NCBI GenBank assembly: GCA_019914995.1
Contig: CM034144.1
Coordinates: forward strand, 6,169,489-6,233,488
Origin: Acanthochlamys bracteata
Taxonomy: Eukaryota; Streptophyta; Magnoliopsida; Pandanales; Velloziaceae
Direction of reading: 5' to 3'
DNA: 64,000 nt
The position numbers and the translations under genes were made by a program. Positions within the stretch are counted from its first letter, which is position 1. The number at the start of each line of letters is the position of its first letter. The notes beneath the pieces are model-generated. The model made no database searches. It was not told the DNA's origin and saw nothing but the letters and a program-made list of their open reading frames with translations. Positions 52,585 to 63,267 of the stretch are shown here, one piece after another.

Positions 52585-53115
52585 TCAATGGAATGGTTTA
52601 ACAAGAACATCATCGTGGTGAATTGGAATTGGTCCAGTAGGCACTTGCTTTGCTGATTTTCTTAATACCATCTCTGCTGGACTAAATCCTTCCTATAAAT
52701 TTTTCAAATGCCAAAAAATTTTAAGAACCCAACCTACATATTTCATCAAAAGGTTCAAATTTTTTGAATAATTTACTCTCATTGGATTCTCTAGCCATCA
52801 CCACCGCCTTCTCAAGTTCATCCTGCAGCAATCCTGCAACAAGAAGAAAACACCCCAAAAAAAAAAATATAAGGCAGAGGTTTAGAACCAGTACCAAAGG
52901 TTCAGTTTTTAAAAACTTCTAGTAGCTTTTTGCTTTTGAAAGATTAAAACCAATAAAGATCTGAAATCCAAGCGATGAACGGCGAAATAAAACAATTAAA
53001 ATAATGAAATAAGATGACTATTACCAAAGCGTGAAGCGAGAGGCAGGATTCCCATAGACGTCAGAAGAACGAAGAAGAAGAAAACAACAATGCATGAATT
53101 GTTCTTTTTCTCCAT
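52585..53115 (-). CDS. CLE40: CLE signalling peptide precursor, CLE40/CLV3-like, 3 exons
   Basis: Precursor of a secreted 12-13 aa CLE peptide hormone. Exons 53115-53025, 52833-52777 and 52688-52585 join in phase to 83 aa. Residues 1-27 are a signal peptide (MEKKNN, then SCIVVFFFFVLLTSMGILPL). The CLE motif at residues 63-74 is KQVPTGPIPIHH, matching the pattern R/K-x-V-P-x-G-P-x-P-x-H-H; only position 8, usually D or N, is Ile. A nine-residue tail DDVLVKPFH follows. Introns in the pre-motif part are a feature of CLV3 and CLE40, while most CLE genes lack them, and QVPTG with a C-terminal tail matches CLE40 best. Arabidopsis CLE40 (At5g12990, from memory) lies near IRKI and the WD40 gene, as here. 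CLE40 acts in root and shoot stem-cell control through ACR4/CLV1/BAM receptors. The exon 3 acceptor (GGAAG at 52689-52693) is the least certain boundary. Confidence 0.78.
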
Positions 53116-54965
53116 CGCAAGAAGAAGGATAAAAGAAACAAGTACAGCTCGATCGAAAAAAGAAAAAGAAAAAATTTGATTTTTCTTCTTTCTTTTGAAT
53201 CGATTCAATTGAATTTTCTCGCTGATAGTTTCTCGAGCGGAAGAGAAAACTAGCGGAAGTTGGAAGGACGTGGAATAATATAACTGGATGATGGTGTGGT
53301 TAGGATTATTTATGAAATAAAATTTTTTTAAAATAAAAATTATTTTTATTTTTTTTTTAAAATAAGTTTTATTTTTTTAATTTTAAAAAAATAATAAAAA
53401 TATGTAGTAGAACGATTTTATACGTTAAAATTTTTTTATATTATCTAAATTTTTAAATATTTATAAAATATATATTAAAAATATAAAATAAAAAAAAGTA
53501 AAAAAACAGTTTTTGAACGTGTTGCCACACGCACCCATGTGCCCGTGGTAGGCTGCAGCCTGCTGGAAAACTTCCAACTTTCCCCAAAATAAAAGAAAAT
53601 TTTTATATTTTGGATTGGGTAGTAAAGTATTGGCAAAAATGTTTACAATCTGTAAACACAAAAACGAACTTATAGACAAAAATATTCATTAAGTAGAAGC
53701 TGTTTATTCGGTCTCACAAATGAATTGATCAATAAGGTAAATAAAATATTTACATGGCAAAATACATTTCTAAATCTACAAATTAACAGGAGTTGTACAA
53801 TAATTTCTTAGAATAAATTCCCACCTAATGATTCTTGAAGCTTCATTGGCAATAGCTGCTATGCAATCTTCGTTCTGCTAAAGTTGAAGCCTCTGCAATT
53901 TTCGCTAACGTCGGCAGCATTTACAATGATCAAATGCTCCGGGAGAGCTTGTTAAATAATACTTGGTAGTTAGTAGAACTGCAGAGATTTGGAGAGTGAT
54001 GCATACAGGTTTCTCTCGCCAGACTTGAAGAGCAATGCCACCTACAGAAACTACGGCAGTCAACTACTGGTACAATAAAATGGTCTTTAGTCATATGCAA
54101 ACAGGACAACTTATAAACATGCTGCTCTAATAATACAACAAAATTAAAAGCCGATTGTCCTACAAAGAAAGTGTTTTCACTCAAAGCCACCAATAAGCTC
54201 CATATGAATTAGTGGGTACTGGTCAATTGCCTGAAAGACCATATGAACATCATAAGCCATCAACTGAATCAAAGCTGATAGATTGTGCACATATGACTAG
54301 GAAACTGATAACAAAATGTAGGTCGCATTTCCCTGTGGATAGTGCAGGAAGGGATTCTCAGCAGTCTAGATCAATATACCAAAAACTGCCTTAACCTTTT
54401 CGTTTGAGAGAAAAACGGCCAAATGGTACAGCTTGAGCAGTGCAATTGTTTAGTCCAGTTGAATGCTACTTACAGCCATGTGCCTGAAGATAGGCTGCAG
54501 TTCTGGATGTAGACATACATTTAGTTTATCAACTGAGTCCAGTTGAGTGATATGGTTCCTCTACAACATACAGGAACATTTAATATAACCATGTCCTCTA
54601 ACAATGAAAAAGGATTTGCTGTCATGCACAATATTGGTGAAACCAGGTGCGCCATAGAGAAACAAAGAGTAATGACTTTCAAAGATATTGGCAACCATTG
54701 TCCAGGAAAAAGTCAGTCTACACTCTATACTACAATAAGTTTAGTATCCGTCATGACAGCGCAGTATGTTAAATAAACATGAGCAAAATTGAAGGATATG
54801 CACATAGGAATAGCAATAAATCAAGAAGACCATAACGGTGAGCATTGCTGTGAAAGTGACTAGAAATTTTATCAGAGCAACCACCAGAAAGACCTAATGA
54901 ATAATTCTTTTTGGATGAACTCATATGAAAGAAAACATATTACGTCTTAACAGGAAAATTACCTC
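53116..54965. other. Intergenic region: CLE promoter and 3' flank of the EIN3-like gene
   Basis: An AT-rich repeat copy lies at about 53290-53520, only some 180 bases upstream of the CLE start codon. From 53700 to 54965 the composition is more balanced and probably holds the 3' UTR of the EIN3-like gene on the minus strand, perhaps with a UTR intron. Short open frames at 53930-54193 and 54212-54394 show no family resemblance. Confidence 0.5.
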
Positions 54966-56798
54966 TTATGCTCCCAAGTACCCCATCAGTTCATCCTCTG
55001 GCATTAAGTAGTCTTCAACATTGATATCAAGCGGACTAAGGGGTAGTCCACTAGAATCTAAGTGGATCCTTAAAAAGTTATCATGCTCGCTGTGGAATGT
55101 GTTGTCTGGGCATGGTTGCACATCCACAGCAGTTCCATTTGAAATGCCATTTAGTGTTAAAGAATCCCCAATAACTTGTCTTCCTGATGTGGCTCCAGAT
55201 CCTACAGGGCTCATCTGATAAGCAGGCAATTCAGGTTGAAGCTCATGTCTGTCATGAGAAAGGTCATAGCCCATTTGTCCCACTGGAGTGGAGAAAAATC
55301 CAAAGGCAGTTCCAGATGGTAATTCAGGATTTGGTTGAGCTGCATATACCAAAGGATGGCTGTCATGTATTCTGGAAGTCGACAAATTAGGAGGAGCATG
55401 TAATCCACCTTGTTGAGCAGGCTGAGGTAAGAAGAACTGGTTTTGGAACGTTCCTTGCTGAGGTCCTGAAGGGAAAAGTAAACTTCTTCCCTGGACATTA
55501 TTCTGTATGTCATAGCCTAGTGAAGAAGTAGAAACTGCATGGTTCATGTCAGGGACTGGATTTCGCTGTTCATTAGACATGTCATTATGCGGTGATGGCG
55601 TAGCCTTATGAATTGCAACTTTAGGATTTTCACGCCGCTTCTTTCTCCTTTGCTCCTCAGGTACTTCTATTATTTGAACAATTTGCCTGGGGCTTTCTTG
55701 TGGGTCTGCTTCTCTAACTGAAGGAGTCAAAGTTTCTACACTTTGCTGGGCAACAGCTACAGCATGCAGATTTTTGTTATCATCATTGGATGATACAGAG
55801 CCACGGACATCTTCTACACCATCAACATCAAATTCGTTGTTACTGCTACCAGATTCTTCTCTTCTCCCCACGTTACCATTGTCTTGGGCCTCCGTGACAT
55901 CTGATGACCCGTTTTCACTACTTAGTTGCTGGCATATCTTTTCCTCTCTATTTAAGACACTCAACCAGATGGAGCTCTCTTTTGCACTCATTTTGTCCTG
56001 CAAGCACTTTGATTTTCGGACATGGCTTCTGATTTTGTTGATATTAGGAGACATGTGCTTGATCACAGTGGTCAGGACACCAACCTTCCAAACCTTCTTC
56101 AAGTCATGAGGTTTCTTGTAAGGAGGTGCATGTCCCTTTGGTAATCCCAATCCTGTCCACCAATCTTCATTTCCTATAGGCCACCAGGGTGGCGGCATGC
56201 CCTTCTCTAGAGGGTACTTACGCTGTGGAGGGTTGCAGTGCTGCATTAAAGATGATAGAAGAGATCCCAAAGTAGCATCTTGAAGATCCATGAGAGTGTG
56301 ATGATTACCTTTGCCATTATTCAGCCCAATCTTAGTAGCCAAATTCTCTGCCTCATACTTGGCTATAGCTGCAGGACCATTTTTATCAAATTTTACCTTC
56401 TCTTTCCACCAGGCTCTTATGTTATCTGAAGCCCCACTTACGGGTTTTCCCTTCTCAGGTATGATCCCATATACAAATCCACGAGCATTGCACACTTCCA
56501 TCAACTTCAGCATGTACTTTAGAATCCCGTCTTGGGCTCTAGCCATTTTTTTTCTCCGAGCTTGATCAGAACTTTGCTTAGACTTAGGTTTCTCCAAAGC
56601 TTGTTGGACGGCAAGCTTCTGTCGCTCTTTGACTCTCTTCAGTTTGATCTTATCCTTCCACATCCGTCTTTGCAAGTCCTCAGCTTCTATTTCTTCATCA
56701 CTGACCTCGTTTTCATCAAAATTTTCACACCTAACATCATCAACTTCGAAGTCTGAGCCATCATCATATCCCCTAGCAATCGCTTCCAACTGCTCCAT
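54966..56798 (-). CDS. EIL3: EIN3-like transcription factor, EIL3/SLIM1 type
   Basis: Nuclear EIN3/EIL DNA-binding factor; the EIL3 (SLIM1) branch controls sulphur-limitation responses rather than ethylene signalling. A single uninterrupted exon encodes 610 aa, typical of the family (Arabidopsis EIL3 is about 567). Seen in order: acidic N-terminus with [18 protein letters not shown], basic region [11 protein letters not shown] and [18 protein letters not shown], then the EIN3 core with [77 protein letters not shown] and [17 protein letters not shown]. The latter half is Gln/Asn/Ser-rich and disordered, with PDMNHAV and ending [12 protein letters not shown]. Assignment to EIL3 over EIN3/EIL1 rests on the WKD-x-KLKR start and the NGKGN spacer after AxKIG; moderately sure. 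It is arranged head to head with TBCCD1. No lesion. Confidence 0.9.
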   Translation of the reverse strand: MEQLEAIARGYDDGSDFEVDDVRCENFDENEVSDEEIEAEDLQRRMWKDKIKLKRVKERQKLAVQQALEKPKSKQSSDQARRKKMARAQDGILKYMLKLMEVCNARGFVYGIIPEKGKPVSGASDNIRAWWKEKVKFDKNGPAAIAKYEAENLATKIGLNNGKGNHHTLMDLQDATLGSLLSSLMQHCNPPQRKYPLEKGMPPPWWPIGNEDWWTGLGLPKGHAPPYKKPHDLKKVWKVGVLTTVIKHMSPNINKIRSHVRKSKCLQDKMSAKESSIWLSVLNREEKICQQLSSENGSSDVTEAQDNGNVGRREESGSSNNEFDVDGVEDVRGSVSSNDDNKNLHAVAVAQQSVETLTPSVREADPQESPRQIVQIIEVPEEQRRKKRRENPKVAIHKATPSPHNDMSNEQRNPVPDMNHAVSTSSLGYDIQNNVQGRSLLFPSGPQQGTFQNQFFLPQPAQQGGLHAPPNLSTSRIHDSHPLVYAAQPNPELPSGTAFGFFSTPVGQMGYDLSHDRHELQPELPAYQMSPVGSGATSGRQVIGDSLTLNGISNGTAVDVQPCPDNTFHSEHDNFLRIHLDSSGLPLSPLDINVEDYLMPEDELMGYLGA

Positions 56799-58418
56799 AA
56801 TAACAGAGTCCTAAACCAAGTTAGACTTTTATCTCTTACTTCAGTTGTGTAAATCTCTCCTCCTCATCCATCAGAAATGTTTCTGGTATCACAAAGCAAG
56901 GTTAACAACGATGTCAAAATAACTACTAATTTGTATTCGTATTCATGGATATTAGGCACAAGACTACTAATACAATTCTGATTTCATTTATAATTTGTGT
57001 TTATGTAGCATCTTTGCCATCACCTAATATAGCATTCTTACACTATTTAGTATCCGAGACCAAGAAACACACAGCAAAAACAGATAGCAAACTGTTAAGA
57101 GATCGTTAAATGAAAAAGTTAGAATAATCTATGATAAAACAACATTTGCAATCTATTATCAAAGTTAAACAGAAGAAATTAATATGCATCTACAGTCAGG
57201 ACTCTGGAGGTCCTCAAGAAATTAAAAAGTGAAACACTAGCTAGCATGTGGGGACGTTTCGTTTGCTTATGAAAAGGTGCTTTTGGCGAAAATAAGCTTT
57301 TGGCGTGATGTTTTGAAAAAAAGGTGCTTTTTTTTAGCTTAAAAAATTTTAAAAAGTGATACATATAATGATTCTATAACGTACAATTCACTCATGCCTT
57401 CCAATTTTTTTAAAAAAATTCTGAAGTATTGTAGACGGTTTCTTGAGAAATGAAAGGCTGAAAAAGAGATCAAATAAGGAGCTAAAGCACTCCCAATCCA
57501 GAGACAATCTAATATACCGAACTCCAGTCTTGGTATATGACAAAGATACATACTTAAACCAGCTTCTGAAAGGATCACCTATCCAGGCCTCAATATTGGA
57601 TTAGAATCCAATCACCAGAGTAAAATCCCATCTTCACCAACCCAATCTAGAAACTCCATCTTGTACTTCAGAAATTTAACACTGGATGTCAAAGCAGTGA
57701 AGAAAACGATGAATTTTCAATCTTTAAAAGAAGGAATCTAAACAAATAAGCTAAACACAATATCAAACGAAAATCACCGTCACCCAATCGTATATACCCA
57801 AAAAAACATAATTTAATCATGACTTATAACAATTATCACGTAAAATTCACCAAAACAAATCAGAAGAACATAAATTTCACAAATCTTCTACAACAAAATC
57901 CATCCAGAAAACAATAATAACCAGAAAGAGCTTGTCTATTACATAGTTAACCAAAAGAAAAGGAAATTCTAAAAATTCTTTTACATACAGAGTAAAAATC
58001 TTTGCAGCGGCAGAGAGGTAAAACTCAAATCGAGTTCTTCTTTTCTATTACTTTTTTCACCCCTTCTTTTCTTCGGATGAGAACAACGAATGAACGATTC
58101 GATGCGCTGGATTAAAAACAGAAATTATTTATCATCTGTTGACAAAACTACCCCCCTTCTTAGCTATTCCAAACTAACCATTTTTGGGCCTTTAATGGGC
58201 CTACCAAATGGGCCAAATCTTGTCCATTTACTACCAGTATAGGTGGGGTCTCATAGATAGCCGTGATGATTTACCACAGCTCCTTATCCAATTTTCAAAA
58301 TTTTTTTCCTTCTCCTGCGGAGCACCTTACTTCCCGGAAGATCTCTACGCTTAGTTTTTTTTTTCACTCCCTCACCAGAAAACAAACTCGAATCAGAAAC
58401 AAAGTGAACTTCGAGAAA
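56799..58418. other. Bidirectional upstream region (EIL3 / TBCCD1)
   Basis: The two genes are divergent with 1.6 kb between start codons. Pyrimidine-rich leader sequence near 57960-58080 (minus sense) suggests a 5' UTR intron in the EIN3-like gene. At about 57245-57440 there is a repeat (GCTTTTGGCG, then ATAATGATTCTATAA and a TACTGTAGA-like word) also found at 46170-46370. Confidence 0.5.
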
Positions 58419-60416
58419 ATGGAGAAGAAAATCTCGATCAATCACCGAACGCCGCTAGAGAAGCACCTCCGTCGACTACGGCGGCGGCAGTGATGCTCCG
58501 GCCACCACGCGAGTCATTCGAGTACGGTCTACTCCCGATCTCTAAACTCATGTTCAACGACGGAACCCTCACACTAGGTCCCATTCGTGACCGTCTTCTC
58601 AGCGGCCACGTCAGCACCGGCGATGGTTCACCTCCCCTTGTTGGCCCTGATAAGATCTCTGAAGCACTACAGCTCTCTCATGATCAGGCTTGTCTTGTTC
58701 TCGACACGCTACGAGCTGTTCATTTTAACAGTAGTACTGATTTCGGAGAAGGGAAAGGAGTCGATGTGTATGATGTGATACTGTTTTTGTATATCCAGTC
58801 GTATAAGAGACTGTTGCCCAAGGCGCATAAGTATTCGGCGGCGGTTGCTGATGTGTGGCCATCGACTTCTGCGTTCGATGGGTACTTGTCGGCTTTGTCG
58901 CCGCTTCAGGTGAGTGTTGTTGATTCAGCTTAATGTGGTTAGTTGATAGATGCTATGACATTTAAGGCACTGTGTTATTGATCTAGTTCGAAATGTGGTT
59001 GATTGATGGAGTGTTATGAGGAGCAGCTGTTGTCTATTTGGGTGAATTGTAGTTAATGGTGGAATGATGTATTCTTTTGTTGTTAATAATTGATGGGACA
59101 GTAAGTGTGTTTAGTTTGCCTTGTTTAGTTGCTTTAGTGCATTTTTGGTATGAAATTTGTGCTATGTGTTTGGAAAGTGTGTCTCAATTGGATGAAATGT
59201 TACTGTGTCAACTTCATTGCATCAGTTGGTGTTTACTTAGTGAGGGATGAAGGTTAGTAATGCTTGGCTTAGGAAGTCTGTGTTTTTTTTCTGAGAGTCA
59301 GGTCATGAATTGTGTTGTCTATCTTAGAAAATGTCATAGTTGATAAATTGTTCTTGTGTTTGAGCAAGATTTAGAAAATATAACTCCATGGCGATTCTAA
59401 GTATGATAGCTGCTGTTTATTTTATTAGAATTTTGTCTTGCATTAAAAAGAGAATGTTGACATCATTTTTCTTGAGGCCACGAGTCATTCTTTTTGCTGA
59501 CTTTTGGTTATTGCAATTAGCATGAAACATGCTCAAGTTTGTCAATAGCCAACCAATACCTTTGGTGCTAACCTCAATAGAAAATCAGCTAAAGCATACA
59601 TTTGTCACCTGAGTACATCATTCATTTCATTCCAAACTCTGCCAACTGCAGTCTGCATAAAAATTAAAACAATACTATTCATCTTCAACTTAGGATTAAG
59701 GAAATTTGTATCTATGTCGAACAGCGCAGCTATAATGCGAGTTGTTATAGATTGATGAATAATCATGTCTTGTCTCTAAGAATAGATCATCCTTTCAGAT
59801 TGAACTTAGTGAGTGTAACATGTCAAACTTTACATAGAATGTGCACTTTTCAGGATCCATTTTCATAGTAGTTCGTTGCATTATTAGACTAAATGGTTTA
59901 GCTCAGGCTTTCAGCAAACATGTGATATTGACATGTTGGAATTGCAGCTTGTACGTAGTAACAGCCGTCGTTTCGTGCCTTTGCCAGCAGGTGAAGAGGC
60001 ACATCCGTTATCATATCTTCAGAAACATATGGCAAACAATCTTGCTTTATTGGCAGAACCTATTGAAAATGAGGATGATGAATCTCTGGTTTGTCATCAC
60101 TTAATATCTTCAAAAATTATTCATGCCTTACTTTGCTGAATTCGACTTGTAAGGTTCCTATTTGGTTTTCAATATTAATTTGGAAAACGGAATTGATGAC
60201 ATTGATATGTTGTCAGTTTTGAACTCGTAGAATGGTTCAACCTTTAAAAAGCTCTTTCCTGACATAGCATGTGCGTTGTCTTTTATTCAACGAAACCTCT
60301 TCCCTTTTGTACAAAATACTTTTGGTATGTAGTGTATATATTTGCGTTTCATAAATAAAATGTGTTTCTTAATGATACCATACAAAACATCAGCAGATGA
60401 TTCACCTGCAAAGTAT

Positions 60417-60422
<6 letters not shown>

Positions 60423-60497
<75 letters not shown>
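60423..60497. repeat. Compound microsatellite (TC)n(TA)n
   Basis: About 22 TC units pass directly into about 15 TA units, in the intron after TBCCD1 exon 2 and next to a foldback element. Confidence 0.9.
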
Positions 60498-60500
<3 letters not shown>

Positions 60501-60501
60501 G

Positions 60502-60639
60502 GATAAGATATATGCGCTCACAGGCACTTTGGTCGACGAGAGCTCGAAATTCATATTCACTATTGGATATAAAGAACTATAAATAAAAAATATGCTGACA
60601 AAGTCATTTGATCAAGATGTTATAAATAAATAAATATAC

Positions 60640-60672
<33 letters not shown>

Positions 60673-60884
60673 CATATGTATATTTGTTTATTTATTTATT
60701 TTGTCATTTTGATTAGGTGATCGGATGCAGGTCGATTCGTGATCCGATTGAACTGAAATTTTGTCAGCATGTTTCTGACTCATACTTTTTTATATCTAAC
60801 GATGAAGATTAGATTTGGAGGTATTGTTTGCCAAAAATAGTTGGCGAGTTCCTGTAAGTGCCTAGAATGGCATGAATGCTTATC
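60502..60884. mobile_element. Foldback MITE in TBCCD1 intron
   Basis: The left arm begins GATAAGATATATGCGCTCACAGG. The right arm ends with the inverse, CCTGTAAGTGCCTAGAATGG followed by GAATGCTTATC. Family landmarks TTTGATCAAGATG and CCGATTGAACTGAAATTTTGT are present. The centre is a (TA)n tract of about 24 bases. Confidence 0.7.
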
Positions 60885-62752
60885 TATATAGATAGATATG
60901 CTCTTTTCATAAATAAAATGTGTTTCCTAGTGATACTTTAAAAACCGTATGAGATGATTCACCTGCAAAGTATTCGGTTTCTTAAGTAGTATGAACTCTT
61001 GGAAGTCCTTTACTTTCTTAGAGGCATGCAGAATTTTTTAATATCTGTAGCATTGGTTTCTCAAGTAAATACTTTTTACCTTGACCTTGTAAGTAATGGT
61101 GTATTGCACTTCCTATTGCAACTGATTTCCCCTAGAATTTTGCTACTTTCTGGAGTTTCAAAAAAAAAAATATGTTCCGCACTGTGGTAGTTTTCTCCTT
61201 AAATAGTTATAATCAAATTCTGAATATGACTTAACTCTTTCCTTTCTTTGCTCTTCTAACACAACATAGTATCTTTCTACTTACGCTTGTGGTTGGTTCG
61301 TTGATAAGGTGTTTAATCCTTTTCATGCAGCTAGCTTTAGTGAATTCGGAGACTTTATCTTGGCAGCAACTACATTGCAGGTCTTGACATCAGAAAGATT
61401 TGAGCACCTTGGTTTTCTCATTAAATTTGGTGTAAGGGGTCCAGAAGGAATTTCATTAAGTCAGGCAGCTCGTCCTTTGCCAATTCTGATCCTGACATGC
61501 TGTTGGGCATGCAAAAACATATTTGCCTAAGTCTGGACTGGCTTGCACATTATATAACTCCAAGATGCACCTTAACTTACACACATCTTAAGTCTTTATC
61601 TTACACCTTTCATTTATGCAACAAAACTGATGTTATTTTTGCTTAGTATGCGTATGATCAAGTTCTCAATTCTAGTGGGCTGGTATTGCACAAGATGAGT
61701 CTTTAAAAATCAACTTCATGTCCTAGCATTTCATGATAGCTTAAATTATAACATGTGGTAGATGCTGTCGAGAATGTGTCTTCTTCTTGGGGGTTAATCA
61801 ACGGTCTTTGATTGTTGGAGGTAATCACAAATTACAAGTGGGTTGTTTAGCTTTATCTTTCACTTGTGAAACTGAACTATCATCTTATGGAGGACATACA
61901 TTTCTTTGCAGGCTAATTCTCCTTGTCAACGTCTTTAGCTAATATTTTTTAATCATTTTATACTTGTCCAGAGGGGAATACGGTTGGCAATTTAGATTTA
62001 GCCCTTGAATATGCTTTTGTTTTCCGACATCATCCATGACATTGGAAATACTGGCAAGAAGATGCTAGGTGGTTCATTATGGTTGAAAGCATGAACTGCT
62101 GTTTATTTTCTTAGTTTCAGTCTGTAAATTTGCTATTTGCTCTACGAACGCATTGCTTGCCATGCATGACTGTGATTTCTCTCAACAGCCTGCTCGTGCA
62201 GGTGGCTTCTTACAACACCTTTTATGCATATCTGGAGGAGCATATGACTCAAGTTGGTGTAAATGGTACATTAACAGATGGGACCAACCAATGGTGCTAG
62301 GGATGGTCGATCCCCATGATTCCCTCTCTCACCCTACAGGAGTTTCTGATGCTCAAGCAGAGCTGCTATTCCTGTGGTGCATATTTTCACTGACTACACG
62401 GTTACTGCAGATGCTAGGTCATCTACTGTTGCCATGCTCTTTGTCTTCTAGATTCTTCTGTGCTATGATTTTCTTTCTAGCAAGCATACTTCGTATATAG
62501 CTGTGTCTCTTTCTAGCCATATAGTATGGGCAAAATTTCATCAAATATCTTCTTTCCTGATACAGATTCCTAGCTGGTTTGGCGGTGAATTGCCACAAGC
62601 AACTAAATACAACCCATTTCCTTTGCCTGAAAGCTATTTAGCTTCTCAAAGAAAGAAAGTATGTTGTCTAAACCTGAACCTCCCTCTGGCTCTTCCTCTC
62701 TGATATTCGACGTTCTCCCATGAAGTATCATTTATTGATTTGTAGATACTTT

Positions 62753-63267
62753 AAAGGTTGTCAAAATCGGGATTTTAGGTAGGATTGTTTCGTTTGAATA
62801 AAATCGTAAAATCGGAATTTTAAAGTAAGATCGTAAGATTTTGTATACAGACAAATTTTATAAATAATTTTTTAATACAATTAAGGAATTTTTATAAACA
62901 AATTTCAAATATTTTTTTAAAAAATAGTTAGTACATTGGAAAAAAAAGTCTTTTTAATTTTATTAAAAACCACTCTATATTTTATAAAAATTACTCAAAT
63001 TATACTTTCTCAGAATTTTTTTGAAATTTATAAAATACTCCCTGAAATTTTATAAAAAAAAACTCTCAAATTTAGTTAATTACAAAATTTTCGTCAAAGG
63101 TAAAATCGTATAAAATCGTAAAAAAATTGGAATCTTACCGATTTTAAGATTTAAATCGGGATTCGGATGGGATTTTACTCAAAAAGGATTTTATTTAAAA
63201 TCGGGATCGTTTTGGTGAAGTAAAATCGTAGGATTTTAAAATTTAAATCGGGATTTTGATAACCTAG
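62753..63267. mobile_element. MITE-like element with AGGTTATCAAAATC ends
   Basis: The left end reads AGGTTGTCAAAATCGGGATT and the right end, on the opposite strand, AGGTTATCAAAATCCCGATT. The interior repeats the word TAAAATCGTA / GGATTTTA several times near both ends. It lies in the TBCCD1 intron between 62658 and 63345. No clear target duplication found; superfamily undetermined. Confidence 0.65.

Noticed and set aside
53930-54394. Small open frames beyond the 3' end of the EIN3-like gene
   Set aside because: No domain or motif; composition and position fit a long 3' UTR.
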